This document shows positions 24,663-36,410 of a DNA stretch of 64,000 nucleotides, one piece after another. The position numbers were made by a program, and so were the translations under genes. Every line of letters begins with the position of its first letter. The first letter of the stretch is position 1. Origin of the DNA: Colius striatus (taxonomy: Eukaryota > Chordata > Aves > Coliiformes > Coliidae); the NCBI RefSeq assembly GCF_028858725.1, contig NC_084790.1, forward strand, positions 32,963,031 to 33,027,030. Direction: 5' to 3'. Under the pieces are notes generated by a model. The model was not told the origin of the DNA and ran no database searches. It saw nothing but the letters and a program-made list of their open reading frames with translations.

Positions 24663-27600
24663 CCATGGTACTCAAATCCTAACTCCTAATAATGTTCCCC
24701 TACATTCCAACTCTTAACCATCAATCACCTTGGGGCGTCTTGAGGAGGAAGAGAAACAAAAACATTTACAGAGGATGTATATAATATTTTGTTTACTGCT
24801 TCTATCTGAACTTCTCCAGTCCTAGGTTTATCTGCTGTTCTTTCCTGTAGTTTAAGTTTCCAAGTATCTGAGCACAGAAGGGTCTGTCATGAACTGTCAA
24901 GCAATCTAAAGAAAATGCAGAGTATTCTAGTCCTTTCCTGCTAGAAGTCAACATACGACGATTGGTTATGTTCCAGGAAAATCATAGGCTTGGTACCCAC
25001 TTTCTGAACCAGGAAATAACATGCTATACTTTATTAATTTGTAGGGCAGGATCTTTTTACTTGCATTGCTGTTGTGCTTGGAGAAGCTGTATTTTGCAAA
25101 GTGCTGCAGATGGATAGTGCAAAAAGAAAAACTGGTAATCAAACAGACTACTTTCAGAGTGTGGAGAAAGTGTCATACAGGTTCTATCTGATGTGGTTCC
25201 AGGAGGTTTCTTTTGCCCTGTTGAGGTACTTAGCAGTCTGTGATAGGGCTTCTAGGACTGTGGAAAACTACCTCTGCACAGTGAGTTACATAATGTCTGT
25301 TAATTTGTTTCCTATACTGAGGGAGACTGCTGTCCGTCCTTGTCCTGCTGGTGATGCCCTGTTCTTGCAGCTTTACTTAGGCCACACAGAAGTACAGAAG
25401 CACTTTTCCAAAACCTGAAAACTTTTTACAACTGGACTTCAAATCGTGGAAGGTGAACAGTGGTTTTAGAACAAGTTATTTTTATATTGCCAGATACAAG
25501 TTAGTGTTAGGGTAGTCTAGATTGTTCTTGGTTGTTACTCGTGGTTATCAGTAGATGCTTAACAGTGGATCTAAGGCACAAACTAAGTAGTTTTTCTTAT
25601 CATGTTACCCAAGCTTCAGGAAGTTCTGGCAAGAGGTTTTTTGAGCTGGAAACTGTATCGGGCACATTGTGTTCAATGGACTGGACTTTTTTTGAGGCAC
25701 AATGAGGAAGTTCTCTTAAGAGTCCAGGTCTGCAAATTGTCTTCCTGCCCCAATTACTGTTCTGTGACTTTAATTACATGCTCTTAATGCAGTTTTCAAG
25801 GTACTAGCTAACTGAGTGTATGGCGTTTTCAGTCTTGTTCTGTAAGTCCTTTTCTGCAAATTCTGAATGTTCATCTCTTAATTCTATGAGAAACTTTGCA
25901 AAGATACTGTTTCCATTTAAGGTGAGGAAAGAAAAGGAAGCTTTTGGTCCATGAGTATAGCTGAGATTGTTTTTTCTTTTGTAGTTGCTGGCAATCTGTC
26001 ACTTTATTTGCCCCTCACTTGTTATTGTTAAATCCTGTTAAATTATGTTATTCTGTCCTTAATTTGACCCCAAGTTGGGTATGTTACTGATCTTAATAAA
26101 CTAGAAAGTAAGGCTTGCTCTGAAACTTTTAAGACCTTGTGTAGTATTACAGAACCATGCAAGACAGATGAGGATAAGCACTCCTTAGTTGATCAGCCTC
26201 ACTTCAGCACATTTGCATGTCTGTGTAGAATTGGCTGGATCATGTGTTTTCTTTACTGGCAGTGTGCTACTTTGCCTGCTTCTGCACAGAGCATGTCCTG
26301 AGGAGGTTCTGGAAATATGGAGGAAATACCCTGGCAAGAGAGATGGATGTCTGCAGCAGAGGTAGCTGCCTCTGACTTCGCTCATACTTCTATCTTCTTG
26401 CTTCTGTTTCTATCTCTGCTTTTATTTATGAACTTATTTAAACCATTTTTATTCTTTAAAATGGTAAGTAAATAGATTTCTGGTCAAAAGCCTTGGGTTT
26501 AATTGCTATGAATAATTAGGAAACTTTTATAGTAACCCCTCACTGCTTCTTCAACATGATTTATAAATCTACTGATCCCTCCTTTCCCTGCTTTCTGGGA
26601 ATGTGTCCACTCCACATTCCACTGCTGAGGTTGCCTTTTCTCCATGTTTTTCTTAGATAGATCCTAGTAAATAAGCTTACTGTCAAGCCAGAGTGTAATT
26701 TCACTAGTTTGATGGAGGTTGGAAGATCTTAAAATTCCTGCTCAAATCTAGTGGTTTGCTGTGAGGCATGCTTCCAGCTGTATTCCAATTTTTGTTTGTT
26801 TTTTTTACACCTAATTGTGAAGTTTGGGTTCTGTCCACTAGCTAAATCAACCTACTGCTTCCTTGAAGTTAGCAATACCAAAAGATATATCTCAAGTGTG
26901 CTGGCCTTTCTGTCTTTTAAACAAAGATTTTTTTTTTTTTCCATATGGTAATATAATTACCCTGACAGCTGTGTAAACTTATATAATAAAGTTTAAACAA
27001 CAGTATGGAGGAACAATCTCCTGAATGGCTTAATAGCACACCATAGGCAGTCTCCCAGCTCCAGCAACTTTGTTTTTCAGAGGAAAACTATGTTCAGACC
27101 ATGTTTTTGTGAATAAAATGACTTCTCACTGAAGCAGTGTCACAAAAGAAGGATGTACTCAGCCCTTGTGGGCTTCTGCAGTAGTGGAAATGCTGGAGAT
27201 AGAATTAATGTCTTGCAGCTACAGTTGGGCTGATGGGAAGAAAAGGCAAAAGTATTCACCCTGGGGAGCTGCTGTACTTAATCAATATAGTAGTCATGCC
27301 CTTCATGTTTCCCAAAGAAACTTTCACTGGAGTTCCAAGTTCTGACACCTGCTTGCTGTCCAACATAAGAACTGTGTGAATATTTGAGTCTTCTGATAGT
27401 GTCCTCTCTGGATAACATTAATACTTTCTATTAAAAAGATTATCGTTAGCATGCTTGTTGGCCTAGGATACTGGATGGATGTTTAACTTCAAGTTACCAG
27501 TCTTGTATTATCTAGCAGTATGCCTCCAAGTAGTCAGTCAGTAATGCTCAGGCTGAAGGGAAGATGAGTGAAAGACAATTTTTTTTAAAGTAATGCAGTG

Positions 27601-27721
27601 AGAGAAATGGACATGTTGCTACTTGTGTTGGATGGGATCTAGTCTATAGTGGCAAAGAATTCTGGCACATGTGGGGTTAAGAGAGAAAGAAATATAGAAG
27701 AAATAAGAAAATATAACAGTT
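24663..27721. other. Intronic stretch, no supported gene
   Basis: Unremarkable AT-rich sequence. A 114-codon frame at 25074-25418 has no recognisable domain and no good flanking splice sites. Confidence 0.5.
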
Positions 27722-27877
27722 TGTCCTGGTTTCGCAAGGAGCAGCTTTTGCTTAGTAACGGGGAGCGGGTTGCAGCGAAGACCCAGTAAAGAGTTTGTGG
27801 ACTCTCCCCCGGCTCCTGGGTTCACACCCACCTCCGGCCCGGCTGGGCCAATCTGGCGCCTCTGTGATCACTATTTA

Positions 27878-27973
27878 GGGGACGGGAATTGGAAGTGCTT
27901 GCAGGAGGTGTAAGAGTGATACAAGATGGAGGCGCCCACGCGGACCCTACAGTCAGAGAAGGAGGAAGAAAGA
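27878..27973 (+). repeat. 96-bp duplication, left copy (LTR-B sequence)
   Basis: This segment (ggggacgggaattggaagtg through gaggaagaaaga) recurs at 32789-32884 with one mismatch seen by eye. It ends exactly where the ERV-A LTR begins. Confidence 0.93.
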
Positions 27974-28495
27974 TGACTTGCGGAATCAAACTCTATAACT
28001 CAAAGAGTTATAAAGAAGGTATGTTTATTCGGCGCCGGGCGCACGGGGGATCGCTCCACCACAAACGTGCGCACCCGACTCGGCAACTTGCTTGGCTTAT
28101 ATTTGTTACAAAGTTACAAAATCATATAATGAGATTATCCTCCTAGACAAAGACACAACCTGTCCCGATTTTCACATGTAAATTAGGTCTTTTCTTCCTT
28201 TCATTTGCATGATGTCTCCCGGTGATGGCCGGTGATGGTCTTTGGGGCCTTGGGAGATAAAGGCTGATAAGTCCTGAGGCTTTCTCACCCTTGATCTTCA
28301 GATATCTCTTGGCCCCTCGCAGAACCGGTTTCTGCCTTCAAGGAAATTGGAGGACTCCGGAGGTATTGTGTGGGAGATAAGCGTGACCTTTTACAGCTTG
28401 TGTGAATTTTGTCCTGTCTGAGAAATAAGCTTTATACTATTGCGATAAGTTAGGATAAGGTTTATTAGCACATGTTATTATAAAGCTCTACATCA
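27974..28495 (-). mobile_element. 3' LTR of ERV-A (522 bp)
   Basis: On the minus strand it starts TGATGTAGAGC and ends CGCAAGTCA, with short TGA/TCA inverted ends. It is preceded by a polypurine tract (aaaaaggggggat, 28496-28508). A TATA-like aaatataag (plus 28096-28105) and AATAAA (plus tttatt, 28024-28029) are placed as expected for U3 and R. No matching 5' LTR exists at the other end of the provirus. Confidence 0.88.
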
Positions 28496-28595
28496 ATCCC
28501 CCCTTTTTCTATAAAATTAGTAAATTCTTTTACTATTGATACAGTGATTCCTTATTAAGGATTTTACTAAAGTACTTATTTGAATCAGGCTTGTC

Positions 28596-28727
28596 TTAGC
28601 TGGTGTTCTTTCCACTTAAGAGCATGCATCTCCGGTGCTGACAACAAAAGAAACATCTGATACAGATGCCAAATAGCACAATGATAACAATTATCAGACT
28701 TATTACCACAAAAGTTCTTTCAACCCA
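28596..28727 (-). pseudogene. ERV-A env remnant: transmembrane anchor and tail
   Basis: On the minus strand a frame of about 43 codons beginning WVERTFVV runs into a strongly hydrophobic Ile/Val/Leu stretch, followed by a Cys-rich basic segment (CFFCCQHRR) and a stop. This is the usual end of a retroviral transmembrane subunit, just upstream of the polypurine tract. The surface subunit and the rest of the transmembrane subunit are missing, so env is almost wholly deleted. Confidence 0.7.
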
Positions 28728-28830
28728 GCAAAGTTATGTAACCATGAAGTTAATTTACTTCATAACTCTTGTCACTTCTCACGCTTTTGCTGTTCTTGTG
28801 GGAAATGCCTTTGGCCAACCTGAGAAGGTG

Positions 28831-29349
28831 TCAGTTAGCACTAACAGGTCCCTTCTCTCTGCCAATTTGACCCATCTCTGGTTTAGGAGCGTTCTTTGGA
28901 TTAGTTTGGAGGCAAAGATCGCATTGGCAAGTTACTTGTTTTACAGTACTATATAAATTCCTGGCTATAATTTGCCTGATTAGATGCCTGTGCAGAGCCT
29001 CTGCCCCCCCCAGTGTTCCTTTTTGTTCTTCGCTCACTAAAGACCATAGTAAGTAAATGGGAATGACTAATTTTCCTTGTGGGGTAACAGCCCACAATCC
29101 TTCCTCATTATATGTGCCCTCTAGATCTGTGATCAATTTCTTATCCTTTTTAGTATAGTTAGGCTTACCTTCCAGGGAGATTTGTCCATCTGGAATCAAG
29201 GCTCCCTCAAACCTTACCTTTCCTTTTGCAGCCTGTTTTGCCTCTCTGTTCGCCAACTCATTTCCTCTTTCCAACTCGGAGCTTACTTTTTGGTGCACCC
29301 TCATGCATAATAGCCACTTTCTCAGGGAGTTGTATGGCATCAAGTCCAC
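28831..29349 (-). pseudogene. ERV-A pol: RNase H end and integrase N-terminal part
   Basis: The frame includes the end of an RNase H-type region (ELERGNELANREAKQAA), then a linker and the integrase zinc-binding region with H-x3-H and C-x2-C (HRHLIRQ, CQCDLC). This is gammaretrovirus-like. The DDE catalytic core is not found downstream, so the integrase is truncated and joined to the env remnant. Confidence 0.8.
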
Positions 29350-29544
29350 CTGTAAACCAGCTTTCCATATTGTCCAGAGGGGTCTCCTTCAGGTCCAGGT
29401 GACTTGAATATACTGCTTCGGTGGTCTCTAAGCAATCATGCTGCACTGATTCTCCTGAGTTTCTGCTAAGAAATGAAGCTGGACTGATAATGTTAGTGAC
29501 CACAATTTCCACATAATCCTGTTCCACTATTATGGCTTGATATT

Positions 29545-30539
29545 TTAGGAATCTTTTAGGGAGAGAGAGAGCAAGTGTCCCCCTTTTGCTTCTAAAACTG
29601 CCGATACCGTGTGAGACACCAGCACTGTCGTCTTCCAGCCCAGAGTAAATTTCTGGGCTTCTTGAATGTTTATTACAATGGCTGCAACTGCCCCCAAACA
29701 TTCAGGCCAGCCTTTTGCTGCTGCATCCAGCTGTTTGGAAAAATAAGCAACTGCCCAACGATATGGGCCCAAATCCTGAGAAGAAAAAAATGGTTTACTC
29801 ACATCTGGAAGTCCTAAGGCTGGGGCAGACATCAGAGCCTTCTTTATCTGATCAAAGGTCCATGCAGCTTCTTCATTCCATTGTAGATTCATCATCACAT
29901 AAAGGGCATCCAGGTGAGACAGGCATCCTTTATTTTTGTTCACATACTTCAGGAGTTTTCCTTCTTCAGATGGGGCTTCCCATGGTTCGAGATCTTTGGC
30001 TAGCTGGTTGCCAAATATGGTGGGGCTATTTTTGAATCCTTCAGGCAGCACCGTCCAAGTAAGCTGAGTTTAAGCTGAGTTTTAGGTACACTTTTAGAAC
30101 TTTCCCATTCAAATGCAAATACTTTCTCGCTGGCTTCATGGAGAGGGAGGCAAAAGAAGGCATCCTTTAAATCTAAAACAGTAAACCAAGTTAAGTCAGG
30201 TGTTAGCATAGTTAACAGGGTGTAAAAGTTTGCTACCTCGGGGTAGAGGTCCTCAGTTATTCTATTGACTGTCCGCAAACCTTGGACTATCTGATAAGAC
30301 CCATGCAGCTTGCGGACTGGTAATATGGGAGTGTTAAAGCTGGACTCACACTCTCTTAAAAGTCCTAACTGTAAGAATTTTTCTATTATTGGTTTAATCC
30401 CCTCCCTGTCCTCCCTCCTCAAGGGATACTGTTTAGTCCTTACCGGCTGTTGTCCTTTAAGTTTTACCTCCACTGCTAGGGCATTCTTTGCCCTTCTGGG
30501 TACATCTGTGGCCCATACTCCTGGATGTACTTGGTTCAT
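29545..30539 (-). pseudogene. ERV-A pol: reverse transcriptase and RNase H, broken
   Basis: Two overlapping frames (30539-30000 and 30051-29545) together carry gammaretrovirus-like reverse transcriptase motifs: QYPLRREDREGIKPI, SSFNTPILPV, WFTVLDLKDAFFCLPL (the first catalytic Asp block) and LPEGFKNSPTIFG. The second catalytic block (YxDD) is absent. The frame passes from EEGKLLKYV directly to sequence near the connection domain, so there is an internal deletion. An RNase H-like part follows (WAVAYFSKQLD). The reading frame shifts near 30040. Confidence 0.85.
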
Positions 30540-30649
30540 GATGTCTTCGTTAATGTTTCCTTCTGTATCGATATTAGTAACAGGCTCATAATTTGTATAT
30601 AATTTTGATCATTCACCTCCAAGCTAATGTGACCATTTTCAATTTAATC

Positions 30650-30970
30650 GTGGCTTGCAACTGCTCCAGTAAGTCTCTTCCCAAAAGAGCTTTTGGGGCA
30701 TTGGGCATATACAAAAACCTGTGAATTTTACTTGCTTTCCCCAATTTGTACTTTAAGGACTCAAAAGTATGACTTTTCACATTGAACAGTGGCTCCCATC
30801 ACCATAACATAATCATTACTTTGCGGTAACAGTTTAAGGCCGAAACATTTAAGACCGAAAATGTCGCCCCTGTATCTATTAGAAATTCTACTTGTTTTTC
30901 ATTTTTCCCCAGCTTTAGTGTAACCAGCGGATTTGCTAGGGTAGACTCCCCAGGTCCCCGTCAATCGTCC
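30650..30970 (-). pseudogene. ERV-A protease remnant
   Basis: On the minus strand the retroviral aspartic protease active site LIDTGATFS is encoded around 30855-30885. The surrounding sequence has stops and frame changes. Its position between gag and reverse transcriptase is as expected. Confidence 0.7.
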
Positions 30971-31044
30971 TCCTTTAAGTGGGCTATTGCAGGTGGGCTA
31001 TCGCAGGTCTCCCTCTTCGTCCGTCATAGCTCCCCTTGAACCCC

Positions 31045-32617
31045 TTAGGGCATTCTTTTTTCCAGTGTCCCTTTTTTACAGTACGCACACTGATCCCTAT
31101 CCAGTCTCAGTGGCTCTCTTCTTTGTGGTCTCTGTTCCAGAGCTGCCACAGTTGCTATAATTCTTTGTTCCATTCTCCTGTCCTTGTCACTTTCCCTATT
31201 CCCAAAGACCTTCCATGCTTCTTCGATTAACCTTTCTATATCCCGCACGTCTGCCCCTCTTAATTTTTGCAGTTTTCTTTGGATATCATCACATGACTGG
31301 CCTATGAACAAGGATATTAGCTGTTGCTGGCCTACTTCGGCCGACGGGTCCAGAGGAGTATATTTACGTATAGCAAGTCTTACTCTATCTAGAAATTCTG
31401 AAGGGGTTTCAGAAGGGCCTTGTCTTGTGGCATATGACATTGACCAATTTTCCAACCCATATTTTATCCACTGTTGATATTGTTGCAACTGCTGATAATC
31501 GTCATGATCATTTGGATCCCACCCTGGGTCTGTCAAAGGTATACACTGATCAACTGTCCGTCCCACTAATGTCCCTTCCGTAATTTGGGCCTGTACTTGT
31601 GTTTTCAATACCAACAGCCTTTCTGTTTTGGTTAGTGCATCCAACATAGCATCTATGTCTCCCCAGTCTGGATCTAAAGTTTTAATAATCATATCAAACC
31701 TTTTAGCAATGCCTATAGGGTCCTCTCGGTAATCTCTTACTGTTTTCTTCCAGGAATCTAAGTCATTAATGGTAAAAGGAACCTTTATTTTTGCAGGCCC
31801 CTTTGGGCTCATCTCCTGTCTCAGCGGGGCTTGAATTATTGGATCCACTTTACTCAGAGTCCTTGATGTAATGGGGCTGAAACCAGGGCCCTGTGGCTCA
31901 TTTTTCACTGTTCCTTTGTCTGGTATCGGTGGTGTTCCCATATTTACAGTCCTGTCTGGTCCCACAGAAGGGCCAGGACCCATTGCAGGGCCAGGTAAAG
32001 TTCCTCTGTCATTCATATTTATACTCATTGTTGGAGGAGGGCCCTGGTTGCCAGTAGGCATGCCCATATTCACTGTCCCCTGAGGACCCATATATTCCAT
32101 TCTCATTTTCTCTTTTATTACTTCTGTCCCCCTTTCATTAGGAGGGGGCATGGAGAAAAGCCTTCTAGGCTTTCTAAATCATTTGCCTGATACACCTTAT
32201 CTCTATTGGTGCAGCGTTGTCCAACACTACAGGACGAACAGCACCTTTTTAGTCTTCCCCTGTTTTCTTGTTCTAGAGCTGGTACCAGGGGATCTTGGGG
32301 AGGAGTTAGCCCACAATCCTGCTGCCACTCTGGGTAATTTCTCAGAGTGAAAAAACATATCTACATAAGAAGCCTCATCCCATTTTCCTTCCCTCCTTAA
32401 AAACAACATTAACTGTAGGAGGGTATTATAATTCAGAGTTCCATTTTGAGGCCACTTCTCCCCATCGTCTAATTTATAGAGCGGCCACCATTGGTTGCAG
32501 TATTTTATAAGTGGTTTTTTTACTTTCTGTACCCCTAGTCCCCACAAGATCTTTCCAATGTGCCAATATGCATCCTAATGGGCTTTTCTCGGCTCTCACA
32601 CTCTGAGTGCTTCCCAT
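31045..32617 (-). pseudogene. ERV-A gag (matrix, capsid, nucleocapsid), broken
   Basis: The first ATG on the minus strand is at 32617, giving MGSTQSVRAEK with an N-terminal Gly as in a myristoylation signal and a GCILAHWKDLVG block typical of gammaretroviral matrix. A frame at 32547-32227 holds more matrix. The frame 32151-31045 (368 codons) holds the proline-rich linker and the capsid, including [20 protein letters not shown] (major homology region type). The nucleocapsid knuckle begins CAYCKK and then loses frame in an A run. There are several frameshifts but long intact stretches, suggesting moderate age. Confidence 0.88.
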
Positions 32618-32788
32618 TATTTTTCTATATTCTCAAGTTACTCTTTGTAACTCTTTCTCCGAAATGTTTCTCAAAATAGGTAATCCTTACCCCCAGCCAC
32701 AAAACACGGTTGTAATCTCAGCTATGTGTTCTTCACACTCTGGACACCAGCACCAATGCTTATCGTAGTCACCACCCCTTCCAATGCT
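32618..32788 (-). mobile_element. ERV-A leader region without 5' LTR
   Basis: This is the sequence between the gag start and the junction with LTR-B. No LTR matching 27974-28495 is present. The junction falls in a GGGGA run shared with LTR-B. Confidence 0.7.
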
Positions 32789-32884
32789 GGGGATGGGAAT
32801 TGGAAGTGCTTGCAGGAGGTGTAAGAGTGATACAAGATGGAGGCGCCCACGCGGACCCTACAGTCAGAGAAGGAGGAAGAAAGA
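32789..32884 (+). repeat. 96-bp duplication, right copy (LTR-B sequence)
   Basis: It is identical to 27878-27973 except c/t at the sixth base. It is continuous with the rest of LTR-B on its right and abuts ERV-A leader sequence on its left. Confidence 0.93.
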
Positions 32885-33442
32885 AGAAGCAATAGACCAG
32901 AGACCCCTCTGCAAGCCGTAGCGACAATGCAGACTGTACCCCTGCAACCTATGGAGACCCATGGCAGGACTGAGAGCCACCAGCAGCTCCGTGTGAGTGA
33001 GCCCGGACGGGCGAGGGACTGTGTGGGGAGACGGCCATGGCCCAGGCCGTGCTGGAGAGCCTGCACGCCGCAGAACAGCCCCACACGAGAGGCAGAGAGG
33101 AGCTGCAGCCTTTGGGATAAATGCACATCGGAGCAGCCCGTGCAGGGCTGCCGTGTGTGTGAGGTACCCCATGGACTTGCAGGGAGGACTGGTGTGGAGC
33201 CCACTTGCCCCGAGGAGGGACAAACGGCAGAAGCTATCAGGAATAGACTGACTGAAACCCCCACTCCCTGCCCCCCTGAGCCGTTCAGGGTCGGAGGAGG
33301 TAAAAACATTGGGATCAGGGCTCTGAGCCCAGGAAGAGGGGAGGTGTGGCAAGAAGGTGTTCTTAAAAAGGCTGGTTGGGCTCTTCATTGTTATACTACT
33401 CTGTATTGTTTTATTTTGGTTATGTTTTGGGTTTTGGGGTAA
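32837..33442 (+). other. Uncharacterised ORF inside LTR-B copy 2 (201 codons)
   Basis: The frame starts MEAPTRTLQSEKEEERRS and is nearly identical to the copy 1 ORF from residue 60 on (CTPQNSPTREAERSCSL, CRVCEVPHGLAGR). It lies between the TATA-like sequence and the ATTAAA. If those are used, the ORF would fall inside the R-region transcript and be the first ORF of any viral RNA. No family is recognised. Confidence 0.3.
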
Positions 33443-34232
33443 TGTTTTAGTTGATGTTGCATTAAATTATTTCCTGGTTTCTTCCCCAAGCCTAGTAGCC
33501 TGGTCTGTTTTGTCCTGAACCTTAAGTGGTTATTAAGCATTCCCTGCCCTTTGGCAATTCTCTCTTCGGTACTTGAGGCTAATCGTGGTCTTTTGTTCCC
33601 TGATGGGCCTAAAACATGACACAGTTAAAGGATAGTGTGATATTGAACCACTGCTGTGTGCTTAAAACGTGAACTTACAAGAATGCTAAAGAAGCTTCTG
33701 CGCTGTGGTTTTGATTTTACTATAGCCATAGAAATATAGCTTTCCTGTTTCTTGGTTCTGTGTAACAGCTCCTTTGTATTAAGGCAGTTGGCCCTGTAAA
33801 CTCTTACCTTTTAAAACATCTTGTGTAACTTCGGAAAATGTAAGTTAAGTATTGTGATGTGCGATTATCCCAGAAATTTTTATAATCTGTTCTGATATTT
33901 GTTACATAATATTATTTAGTAATGTAAGTGTTACTGTGTGTATCTCACGGCAGATGCACTTTGTGCTTTTTCTAGTTCCTTCTGTATCAAAGCTCTTTCT
34001 GGATAACTTTTCTAAGAACTTTTGCAAAGTTACTCTCCTTAGCTTACTTTGCTTTTTCTACTGATTTGTCTGTCCTGTAATTTTCATATATATTCTTCCC
34101 TAATCACTGAATACTATTAGCTAAACATATTGCTCTTGTTTCCAACGTAATTTTTTCTGTAGCAGGTTAATTTTGTTTGTCTGTGCCTTTCATGTAATTA
34201 AACTCTGTCCTAACTGCTGAGTTCTCAGCTTT

Positions 34233-34530
34233 TCATAGAATGGTAGGAGTTGGACGGTACTTTTAGAGATCATCTAGTCTAACCCCCCTGCAAAAGCAGG
34301 TCGACGTAGATCAGGTCGCATAGGAACATGTCCAGGCGGGTCTTGAAGAGCTCCAAGGAGGGAGACTCCACATCCTCCCTGGGCAGCCTGTGCCAGTACT
34401 TCCTCACACTCACAGTAAAATAGTTTTTATTTGTGTTTAAATGGAACTCTTTGTGTTCACGCTTTATCCCATTACCCCTTGTCCTGTTACTAGATACCAT
34501 AGAAAAAAGGAATGCCCCAACCTCCTGACA
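34233..34530 (-). mobile_element. CR1 LINE 3' end fragment, minus strand
   Basis: It reads (plus) tcatagaatggtaggagttg, catctagtctaac, gaagagctccaaggagggag and ccattaccccttgtcctgtt, the reverse complement of the CR1 3' UTR. Confidence 0.92.
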
Positions 34531-35794
34531 GGTTTTCTTTTTGAAACTTGTCTTTTCCTCCTGTCCAAGGAGATACGGGATGTCACATGTGGTACAGGTC
34601 AAGTCGGCATTGACAATGTTTGTACCGACTGCAAAATCTTCTGTGCAATTATGTTATTTGTACTGTCTGTTGTGTTACAAAACCATGTTTAAAAACCAGA
34701 AAAGCTGTTAACTGCTGTCTTGGTTTCAGTTTTGATACAGCCTTCTTAAAATGGCAGTTCTTGTATGTGTGTGGTATTGTTTAGTATTGGAGTAAAACAC
34801 TGTTACAAGGTGCTAGGTACTAAAAACTTGCCTGCCAGCTTATCTTGTAAGAAGTGCAGGCAAAAATGTGACAGCACAGGGAAACCCTGCGGGGAGTTAA
34901 CTGCAGAGGTAGTCTGTCTAGATTAATAGCAATTTCCCCTGCTTTCTCAGAGACTTTGGGGAAGTGCTGGATGGTTAACCTGTCCCCACACAAGAGAGGA
35001 ATGAGGCAGAAACATTTTGCTTGGTTGTTTGTCAGAAGATGGGCTGTGCCTGCATAAGTATCACTGTCATGATGCTGTAGGCTAACAGACGTAATTGCAG
35101 TTAAGTGAATAATGTGTGCCAGTACAGCTGGCACTCCGTATTGCAAGAGTGGAACTAGTATACAGTATACAAAGTCCATTGACCCTTTTCTTCTGACTTA
35201 CTTGATTGGTATACCCTTTTATAGATTTTATTTCCTTTAGAATGTCCAACTTGAATGACAACTCTTGACCTACTTATGAAAGCATCACTCCAGGAAGGCA
35301 ATGCTATAGTATTTGGCCTATGTGATGGTTTTGGTGGATTGGGCACTTTGCTTTCTCTGAACTAGGTATGAATTGGATTGCCTTGGATTGTAAGCTTGAG
35401 AGTCTAAATAGGAAACACGTCATGAACTTTCACAAAACAGCAAGACATTTTGCATTCTCTTTCCCTTCTGTGAAAACTCAGTGATTTTAGTGACACTACA
35501 AAGTTCCTCATGGAATGAAGTTTCAAATTGTTACAAGAGGTGTATATTGAAGTGTGTTACTCGAGCCTGGAAAACAGGGCCAGAAGTTGCCATGTAATGA
35601 GATACAGCTTTGCAGAAGGTGCTATTGTGAGAAAGGCATGTTCTTTGTGGTGACTACCACTACTGAAGAAGCTAAGGAATTTGGGAGTAGTTATTTTGGT
35701 GGAGGAGTCAGAAAAACACTCTAGGAACAGAAATTAGGAAGTTCAAGTTGAAAGATAATGGTGAAAGGGTGGGATAAAAGGGTCCATTTGAACA
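34531..35794. other. Stretch without a supported feature
   Basis: Short open frames only. No recognisable repeat family before the ERV-C LTR. Confidence 0.5.
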
Positions 35795-36081
35795 TGTTCT
35801 ATCTGAAAGAGGATAACAATGGTAACAATGAACAACCCATGCTTTGAGAACTAATGTGTGAATTGTCCTTGAGCAGCTCTGGACTGTGAGTAAAGAAGAA
35901 AGAATGCCTACATGATACCAAGTTCAAGCAAGGAGGAGGCTGAAGCAGTATGTGAAACCGCAAGGCTTATCGCAGAAAAGTGCATCTGGCTTTTAGAGAA
36001 AGGACCAATTAGAAGTAGTATATACATGCTAGCTTTGCTGCTGATTATAAAAGTCTGATGCTTGTTAGTAAGATTTGAGTT
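35795..36081 (+). mobile_element. 5' LTR (U3) of ERV-C
   Basis: It shares the block aacaatgaacaacccatgct through cttgttagtaagatttgagt with the 3' LTR and includes the TATA-like attataaaag. The true end of R-U5 lies further right but cannot be fixed, because the 3' copy stops at this point. Confidence 0.75.
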
Positions 36082-36410
36082 GAGTCCCTGCCCAAGCAGG
36101 GACTGGGACAGCGCTTGAATGCAGATCGCTTAAACGCGGATCACCTAAACATGGAAAGGTTCCTGAATCTGCATCCCGGCACAGACATTTTGCAAAGGAG
36201 GCAGAACAGGGACAATTGACTCTTAAAGGCAAATTATGGGCAAATTACAGCAAGTGACAGATGATCTGAGAACACTGGACAGGAGTTGGTACTGCGAGGC
36301 AAGTGGTATGCAGGAGCTGGATGTGAGGTCACGGCTCACCTCCTCTAAGGAGGAGCTGGATGTGAGGTCATGGCTCACCCCCCCCAGCACCCAGGAATAC
36401 TAGTTGAGGG

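Larger units (their letters stand above)
27722..33621 (+). mobile_element. LTR-B copy 2, interrupted by provirus ERV-A
   Basis: LTR-B begins TGTCCTGGTTTCGC at 27722, breaks at 27973, resumes at 32789 and ends cctaaaacatgaca at 33621. The outer flanks are CAGTT on both sides (27717-27721 and 33622-33626), a perfect 5-bp target-site duplication. This shows the composite is one original LTR-B insertion with a later interruption. A TATA-like tatttagg lies near 27873 and an ATTAAA near 33458. The 5-bp duplication and the TGTCC termini fit an ERVL-like class. Confidence 0.9.

Noticed and set aside
25074..25418. 114-codon plus-strand frame
   Set aside because: No domain, no splice borders and ordinary base composition. 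Probably chance.
28831..33442. Possibility that ERV-A or the LTR-B ORF is an intact domesticated viral gene
   Set aside because: The ERV-A gag, pol and env frames all carry frameshifts or deletions, so domestication of these is not supported. The LTR-B ORF is kept only as an open question.
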